Positions 59,597 through 64,000 of a stretch of DNA of 64,000 nucleotides are shown one piece after another. A model generated the notes under the pieces. It did not search any database, had not been told where the DNA came from, and saw only the letters and a list, made by a program, of their open reading frames with translations. Source of the stretch: JBBQWR01 sp038210495 (GTDB taxonomy: Bacteria > Planctomycetota > Planctomycetia > Pirellulales > DATAWG01); contig JBBQWR010000011.1 in NCBI GenBank assembly GCA_038210495.1, forward strand, positions 53,515-117,514. Direction: 5' to 3'. The translations under genes were made by a program, and so were the position numbers. The number at the start of each line of letters is the position of its first letter. The first letter of the stretch is position 1.

Positions 59597-61603
59597 ATGT
59601 CCAAAAAATTAGAATCAAACCAGACTAAAACCGGCCTGATTGCAAGCGCGATCGCGCTCATCGTCATCGCCGCTGCAATTTTCTCGGTTAATCATGCTTG
59701 CGCCGCGGACGACGTGACTCAGCAGGAAGATGCTGCCATTCGCGCCGCGGTCGAGCGTGTCGCCCCGTCGGTCGTGCGAATCGAAACGTTCGGCGGTCTG
59801 GAACGCGTCGGCGGGATGCTGATGGGCGCCGGGCCGACGACGGGATTGGCCGTGTCGGCCGATGGGTATATTGTCTCAAGCGCATTTAACTTCGCCCAAA
59901 AGCCAGCCACGATCCTGGTCCATCTGGAGGATGGTGCGCGTTTGCCCGCCACGCTCGTGGCCACCGACCAAAGCCGAAAGATCGTGCTGCTTAGAGTCAC
60001 GATGCCCTCGGGCCGGCAGCTCACTCCCCCAGTCGCCGCGCCCACCGCCGAAACGACCGTCGGCCAGTGGTCGATCGCCGTCGGCCGTACCTATGAGAGC
60101 CACAAGCCCAGCATCTCGGTCGGCATCGTCAGCGCCGTGAATCGCATCTGGAACAAGGCCGTGCAGACCGACGCTAAAATCTCGCCGGCCAATTACGGCG
60201 GGCCGCTCATCGATATCCAGGGCCGCGTGATCGGCGTTCTCGCCCCGATGTCGCCGATGGCCACCGATCAACTTGCCGGCGCGGAATGGTATGACTCGGG
60301 CATCGGGTTCGCTGTTCCGCTGGAGGACATCAATAAAGTCCTCCCGCGGCTCGAAAAAGGGGAAGACCTGCTGCCAGGGCTGTTGGGCATCAGCATGAAG
60401 GGGATCGATATTTATGCTGAGGAGGCGGAATTGGCCGCGGTGCAGCCCAATTCACCGGCTTACATGGCGGGCTTTCGGCCGAAGGACAAGATCATCGAGA
60501 TCGACGGCCAGCCGATCGCCAAGCAGAACCAACTCAAGCACGCCTTAGGGCCTCATTACGCGGGCGACAAGGTCAAGATTGTTGCCCTGCGCGGTAAAGA
60601 GCGGCTGGAGCGCACCGTCGAGCTCGTCGGCAAGCTGACTCCCTATCAGCATCCCTTTTTTGGCGCCCTCCCGATGCGCACTCCCGGCGGCCAGCCCGGC
60701 GTGACGCTCCGCTACATTTATCCCGACAGCCCCGCAGCGAAGGCGGGCGCCAAAGCCGGCGACCGGCTGACGCAGTTCGAGGGCAAACCGATCGCCAAGC
60801 TGGAAGACTTGATCGAGCAATTGGCGACTTGCTCCGCCAAGCAAAAAGTCACGGTCGAGCTGCATCGTGGCGACGAAACGCTAAAACCCTCGTTGGCGCT
60901 GGGCGTCCTGCCCGAGGCGATCCCCGGCGACTTGCCTCCAGCCCACGGCGAGGTACCGGCTGCCAAAGCCGCCAAGCCTGTCACGGGCGTCGTGGCGATC
61001 AAGATTCCCGAATCGGAACTGAAGTGCTCGGCTTACGTCCCGGAGAGCTACAACCCTCGGCTGAGTTATGGCGTAGTCGTCTGGCTGCATCCGCCGGGCG
61101 GTTCTAAAGACGAGGAATTGGCGACTCGCTTTAAGGCGATTTGCGAGCACAACGATTTGATCGTCCTGGCGCCCAGGAGCGGCGACCCGGCCAAGTGGCA
61201 GCGAACCGAAGTCGAGTTCATTCGCAAAACGATCGACGAGTTGGCTACGAAATATTGCGTCGATAAAGCGCGAACGGTGGTCATTGGCCAGGAGGGCGCC
61301 GGCGTCATGGCGTTTGTCGTCGCAATTCAAAATCGCGAGCAGATTCACGGCTTGGCCGCGATCGCCGCGGCGCTGCCGATGGGCGCCCAGTTGCCGGCGA
61401 ACGACCCGGTGCAACGGCTGGCCGTGTATTTGGGCCAGACCCAAAAAGACCCGCTCAAAGCCCAGATCGTGGCCACGATCACCAAGCTCCGCGCGGAAAA
61501 GTATCCCGTGACCGTGAAAGACCTCGGACCGGCGCCTCGGCCCCTTTCGGCGGATGAATTGGCCGAACTGGCCCGCTGGGTGGACAGCCTTGACCGATTC
61601 TAA
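59597..61603 (+). CDS. Degenerate trypsin-fold protein with two PDZ domains and a degenerate alpha/beta-hydrolase domain
   Basis: The protein has 668 residues with an N-terminal hydrophobic segment (KTGLIASAIALIVIAAAIFS). The protease-like part has lost all three catalytic residues: the His is Phe97 in YIVSSAFNFA, the Asp is Lys128 in RKIVLLRV, and the Ser is Tyr200 in SPANYGGPL. Two PDZ domains follow (PNSPAYMAGFRPKDKIIEID and YPDSPAAKAGAKAGDRLTQF). Residues about 490-668 resemble an alpha/beta hydrolase, but the nucleophile elbow is GQEGAGV with Glu566 in place of Ser. It may be a scaffold for the active protease. It is the last of the three protease-like genes. Confidence 0.82.
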   Translation: MSKKLESNQTKTGLIASAIALIVIAAAIFSVNHACAADDVTQQEDAAIRAAVERVAPSVVRIETFGGLERVGGMLMGAGPTTGLAVSADGYIVSSAFNFAQKPATILVHLEDGARLPATLVATDQSRKIVLLRVTMPSGRQLTPPVAAPTAETTVGQWSIAVGRTYESHKPSISVGIVSAVNRIWNKAVQTDAKISPANYGGPLIDIQGRVIGVLAPMSPMATDQLAGAEWYDSGIGFAVPLEDINKVLPRLEKGEDLLPGLLGISMKGIDIYAEEAELAAVQPNSPAYMAGFRPKDKIIEIDGQPIAKQNQLKHALGPHYAGDKVKIVALRGKERLERTVELVGKLTPYQHPFFGALPMRTPGGQPGVTLRYIYPDSPAAKAGAKAGDRLTQFEGKPIAKLEDLIEQLATCSAKQKVTVELHRGDETLKPSLALGVLPEAIPGDLPPAHGEVPAAKAAKPVTGVVAIKIPESELKCSAYVPESYNPRLSYGVVVWLHPPGGSKDEELATRFKAICEHNDLIVLAPRSGDPAKWQRTEVEFIRKTIDELATKYCVDKARTVVIGQEGAGVMAFVVAIQNREQIHGLAAIAAALPMGAQLPANDPVQRLAVYLGQTQKDPLKAQIVATITKLRAEKYPVTVKDLGPAPRPLSADELAELARWVDSLDRF

Positions 61604-61697
61604 CGCTACAGCGCAAGTTGTAGCGGAATTCGTAGGAATTCCGAGTTTTAAGCGGCCCTGCGGCTCCGAATTCTCACGAATTCGGCTACGAGTCGGG
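61602..61697. repeat. Dispersed repeat, GAATTCTCACGAATTCG family
   Basis: It follows the stop codon of the third protease-like gene. CTACAGCGCAAGTTGTAGCG, GAATTCGTAGGAATTCCGAG, AGCGGCCCTGCGGCTCCGAA and TTCTCACGAATTCGGCTACG repeat the order in 26971-27060. Confidence 0.7.
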
Positions 61698-61735
61698 AAA
61701 GACGCCCTGTCGCAATAAAAGGCCAACCGAGCCTC

Positions 61736-61772
61736 GCTCCCACTCCCTGAGGGAGATGGCCCGGGTGAGGGT
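61736..61772. repeat. Dispersed repeat, CCCTGAGGGAGATGG family
   Basis: GCTCCCACTCCCTGAGGGAG then ATGGCCCGGGTGAGGGTG; compare 58307-58370. Confidence 0.5.
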
Positions 61773-61798
61773 GGTCGTTTAGCCCGAAGAGATCAACA

Positions 61799-62125
61799 TT
61801 GCCATTCTCGCGTCAAACGCAACTGGGAATTTTCGCGGTCGTGCTGCTGGTCGGCGCCGCGGCGATCAAGATCTTCGCTCCGCCCGAGTATCCGGCCGCC
61901 GTCGAGGGCTTCGGGGCCTGCCTGCGCATGGGTGTCATGCTGGCCGTGTTCTGGCTGGCTTATAAGGATCTCGCGAAGCTGCCGGTTTGGTTGCTTCCGG
62001 CGCTGGGACTGATTGCGCTCGCAATGTTCCGCTTCAAGTGGTTGATTTTTCTCGTCCCGCCGGTTGTGTTTCTGGCATGGCTTTTACGCCCGCGAACCGG
62101 AGCGACGACGAAGCGTCGCACATAA
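61799..62125 (+). CDS. Small integral membrane protein
   Basis: The frame starts with TTG at 61799 and gives 108 residues. Three or four hydrophobic segments are visible: QLGIFAVVLLVGAAAIKIFA, FGACLRMGVMLAVFWLAYKD, LLPALGLIALAMFR and KWLIFLVPPVVFLAWLL, followed by a basic tail RPRTGATTKRRT. No known family is recognised. It lies downstream of the third protease-like gene after a repeat-rich 195-base gap and may be independent of that operon. Confidence 0.6.
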   Translation: MPFSRQTQLGIFAVVLLVGAAAIKIFAPPEYPAAVEGFGACLRMGVMLAVFWLAYKDLAKLPVWLLPALGLIALAMFRFKWLIFLVPPVVFLAWLLRPRTGATTKRRT

Positions 62126-62242
62126 CCGCAGCATCCTGCTGCGTAGTGTCGGAGAGACTTTCGAAACGCCGCGATTCGATCGATCGTGCGGGACGACAGG
62201 ATTGCAGTACTCCGCAGCAGGATGGCCGCGGCTATGTACAGA

Positions 62243-63487
62243 TCATTCCCGCGTTTGCTCGAAGAGATACACGCCGCTCTTGTTGCCAATCGCGATGTCC
62301 AGCAATCCGTCGCCGTTGACGTCGATCACCTCGAATTGCGTGCCGACGCCGCTGTGGTTATCGATCTCGTGCGGGATGAATTCGGCCTTGCCCGCCGATC
62401 GCTTGAGTTCGAACCACTTGAGTACCGCCGGCTCGCCGGCGCCCGGATCGCCCGAGGGGCCGTGAGCCCAATATCGCTTGCCGGTCACGAAGCCGGGCAG
62501 CCCGTCGCCGGAGATGTCGGCCAGCACCACTGCGTGCGTCTCGGAGAACGATTTGTCGATTTCATGAGTCTTCCAGCCATCCTTGGTCTGCTCGTGCCAC
62601 CAGATGCCGTATTGGTGGGCGCTTGCGGTCAGCACGTCGTTCAGGCCGTCGCCATTGAAGTCGAAGACGTACATGTGCGAGCAGTCCGGACCGAAGTTCA
62701 CCCCGTGAAACTTCCACGGTGACTTCTGGTTCTTTTCTTCCGGCGATTCCCACCAGCCTTCGCGGCACAGGACGTCGTTACGGCCGTTGCCGCGAATCGA
62801 GCCGATCCCCAGCCCATGCGAGAATCGCGTCGTCCCCGGCGCCGCTTTGTCGGAAATCGCCTGGATCACCCACGGCTTCGTGGGATCCTTGTCCGGCCGC
62901 AGGATGGCCATCTGTCGGTCCGGCCCGTCGCAATGGGCTTCGTCCGGCGCGACCCCCATCACCAACGCCTTCTGCCCCGAGCCGTCGATATCGACATATT
63001 GCGGGCTCTCGTTGTTGGTGACCGGACAGATCACATGCCGCTTCCACGGCTTATCCCCCCCCTGCGGATTCTCGAGCCACACCGATTCACGACCCGGAAA
63101 TCCGAGGATGATGAGATCGGTCCAACCGTCATGGTTCAAATCGTCGGCGAAGCACATGAAGGCGTTGCTGTATCCGTGCGGATCGTATTCCTCGGCTTTT
63201 TCGCCGATCACGTGCATCTTCCAATCGGGCGCCGCATAGTAAACCGATCCCACGGCAATGTCCAACTTGCCGTCGTGATTGAAATCGCCAACCGCCACTC
63301 CCTCGCCGCGGAACTTCGTATCGATCTGCGTCCGCTTGAAGCCAATCTTCTTGCCTGCGGCCGCAACGGTCGAACGGGGATAAGCGACGCCGCCGGAATT
63401 CGTATCGGCGGCATGAGCGCTGATGGCAGTCAGCACGACCGTGGCGGCGAGACAAGCCAGAACGCGAAGGCAAGGTTGCAGTTTCAT
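62243..63487 (-). CDS. Secreted FG-GAP/VCBS-repeat beta-propeller protein
   Basis: This is a 414-residue exported protein. The signal peptide is MKLQPCLRVLACLAATVVLT (cleavage near AHAAD). The rest has repeated calcium-binding-like loops: GDFNHDGKLDIAVGS, DLNHDGWTDLIILGFPG, DFNGDGLNDVLTASAHQ and DVNGDGLLDIAIGN. These are the D-x-N-x-D-G loops of FG-GAP/VCBS beta-propellers, common in planctomycete secreted proteins. A putative ligand is not evident. The gene converges with the cluster on its left and diverges from the insertion element on its right. Confidence 0.9.
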   Translation of the reverse strand: MKLQPCLRVLACLAATVVLTAISAHAADTNSGGVAYPRSTVAAAGKKIGFKRTQIDTKFRGEGVAVGDFNHDGKLDIAVGSVYYAAPDWKMHVIGEKAEEYDPHGYSNAFMCFADDLNHDGWTDLIILGFPGRESVWLENPQGGDKPWKRHVICPVTNNESPQYVDIDGSGQKALVMGVAPDEAHCDGPDRQMAILRPDKDPTKPWVIQAISDKAAPGTTRFSHGLGIGSIRGNGRNDVLCREGWWESPEEKNQKSPWKFHGVNFGPDCSHMYVFDFNGDGLNDVLTASAHQYGIWWHEQTKDGWKTHEIDKSFSETHAVVLADISGDGLPGFVTGKRYWAHGPSGDPGAGEPAVLKWFELKRSAGKAEFIPHEIDNHSGVGTQFEVIDVNGDGLLDIAIGNKSGVYLFEQTRE

Positions 63488-63585
63488 GGTATCGGTCCGC
63501 TGGGATAGAGAGGCGATGCACGAGTGGACGAACCCTCTTCACTAACATGCTCAAAAGCATAAATCAATGAGCGAGAGGGCGGAAT

Positions 63586-64000
63586 CAGGGCGTTTGACTG
63601 TTCAATTTTACAGGACATGCGTAGTATGCCTTTGAGTGTACGGAGTCTCTTTTCACGGAGGTTAAGCTTTGAATCCTGCCCCCGCAGGGAGTTTGCTGGA
63701 ATATCTTCAGCAGATTCCCGATCCTCGCGGGCGCCAGGGACTGCGCCATGAATTGAAGGCCATGCTGGCCACGGTTGTTTGCGCGTTCTTGCAAGGAGCG
63801 CGCGGTTATTCGGCTACAGCCCAGTGGATTCATGCCCAAGAGGTCGCTCTGTGGCATGAACTGGGTTATCGGCGGAGGCCGCCGACATTGGGGGCGTTTC
63901 GCAAGCTGTTGATGGCGATTCCGCCTGAGCAATTTGAAGCGGCGGTGCGGAATTGGGTGCGGCACTGTCTGGGTGATCCCGCTGCCGACCAACCCCTCCA
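63586..64000 (+). mobile_element. Left part of an ISAs1-family insertion sequence
   Basis: The transposase runs off the right edge of the window. The left end is tentatively placed at CAGGG (63586-63590), a common start of ISAs1 terminal repeats, 80 bases before the transposase start. The right end is not visible, so the boundary and any target duplication cannot be confirmed. Confidence 0.6.
63669..64000 (+). CDS. ISAs1-family transposase, N-terminal part
   Basis: A TTG start at 63669 follows GGAGG at 63656-63660, and an in-frame TAA stands just upstream. About 110 codons are visible before the edge. The sequence LLEYLQQIPDPRGRQGLRHE then LKAMLATVVCAFLQGARGYS and AFRKLLMAIPPEQFEAAV is the N-terminal domain that precedes the DDE core in ISAs1 transposases. 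The catalytic residues lie beyond the window. Whether the copy is intact cannot be told. Confidence 0.85.
   Translation, partial: MNPAPAGSLLEYLQQIPDPRGRQGLRHELKAMLATVVCAFLQGARGYSATAQWIHAQEVALWHELGYRRRPPTLGAFRKLLMAIPPEQFEAAVRNWVRHCLGDPAADQPL

Overview
The window looks like a chromosomal segment of a planctomycete, probably of the Pirellulales/Gemmatales kind. This is inferred from gene content, not from a search. The signs are a GC-rich sequence, a prepilin-type protein with an H-X9-DG C-terminus (DUF1559 type), three PEP-CTERM sorting-signal proteins, an alternative GlmU-like protein, very large secreted proteins of no clear family, and many short palindromic repeats between genes. No phage, plasmid or CRISPR feature is visible. 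The right edge cuts an ISAs1-type insertion sequence.

Layout. 1-1445: the end of a methyltransferase gene and purM. 1519-7917: a 2132-residue secreted protein on the minus strand. 8173-9417: a GlmU-like gene. 9567-16323: a minus-strand run with a DUF1559 prepilin-like protein, two PEP-CTERM proteins and a TPR protein. 16430-22716: a translation/transcription block in the order nusA, infB, rbfA and then an endonuclease III-like protein with a histone-H1-like tail. 23235-28738: a UvrD/PcrA helicase, a frameshifted PEP-CTERM gene, pyroglutamyl peptidase and purE-purK. 28739-30068: two inverted Flp-type pilin copies (one without a start), a remnant of a type I restriction HsdR gene, and tRNA-Phe(GAA). 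30221-34366: a nucleotide-transporter/HEAT protein whose end overlaps a cyclic-nucleotide-binding gene, then an HU-like protein.

34963-62125 is the most striking part: a plus-strand series of envelope genes, several joined by 4-bp stop/start overlaps. In order they are a double PQQ-type propeller/TPR protein, a squalene-cyclase-fold protein, a MoxR ATPase, DUF58, a BatA-like VWA protein, a second VWA protein whose VWA fold is interrupted by a membrane hairpin, three Planctomycetes-style proteins of unknown function (one with a long Lys-Gly-Glu-Gly repeat), an NPCBM-like protein and three trypsin/PDZ proteins. Only the first of those three keeps the catalytic triad. MoxR plus VWA proteins suggests an ATPase-driven envelope maturation or stress system with periplasmic proteolysis. 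That function is an inference.

62243-63487 is an FG-GAP/VCBS propeller protein, and 63669 onward a truncated ISAs1 transposase. At least eight families of short repeats fill the gaps between genes, and five copies of one 19-bp palindrome (TCAGGCAC-N3-GTGCCTGA type) can be verified inside this window.
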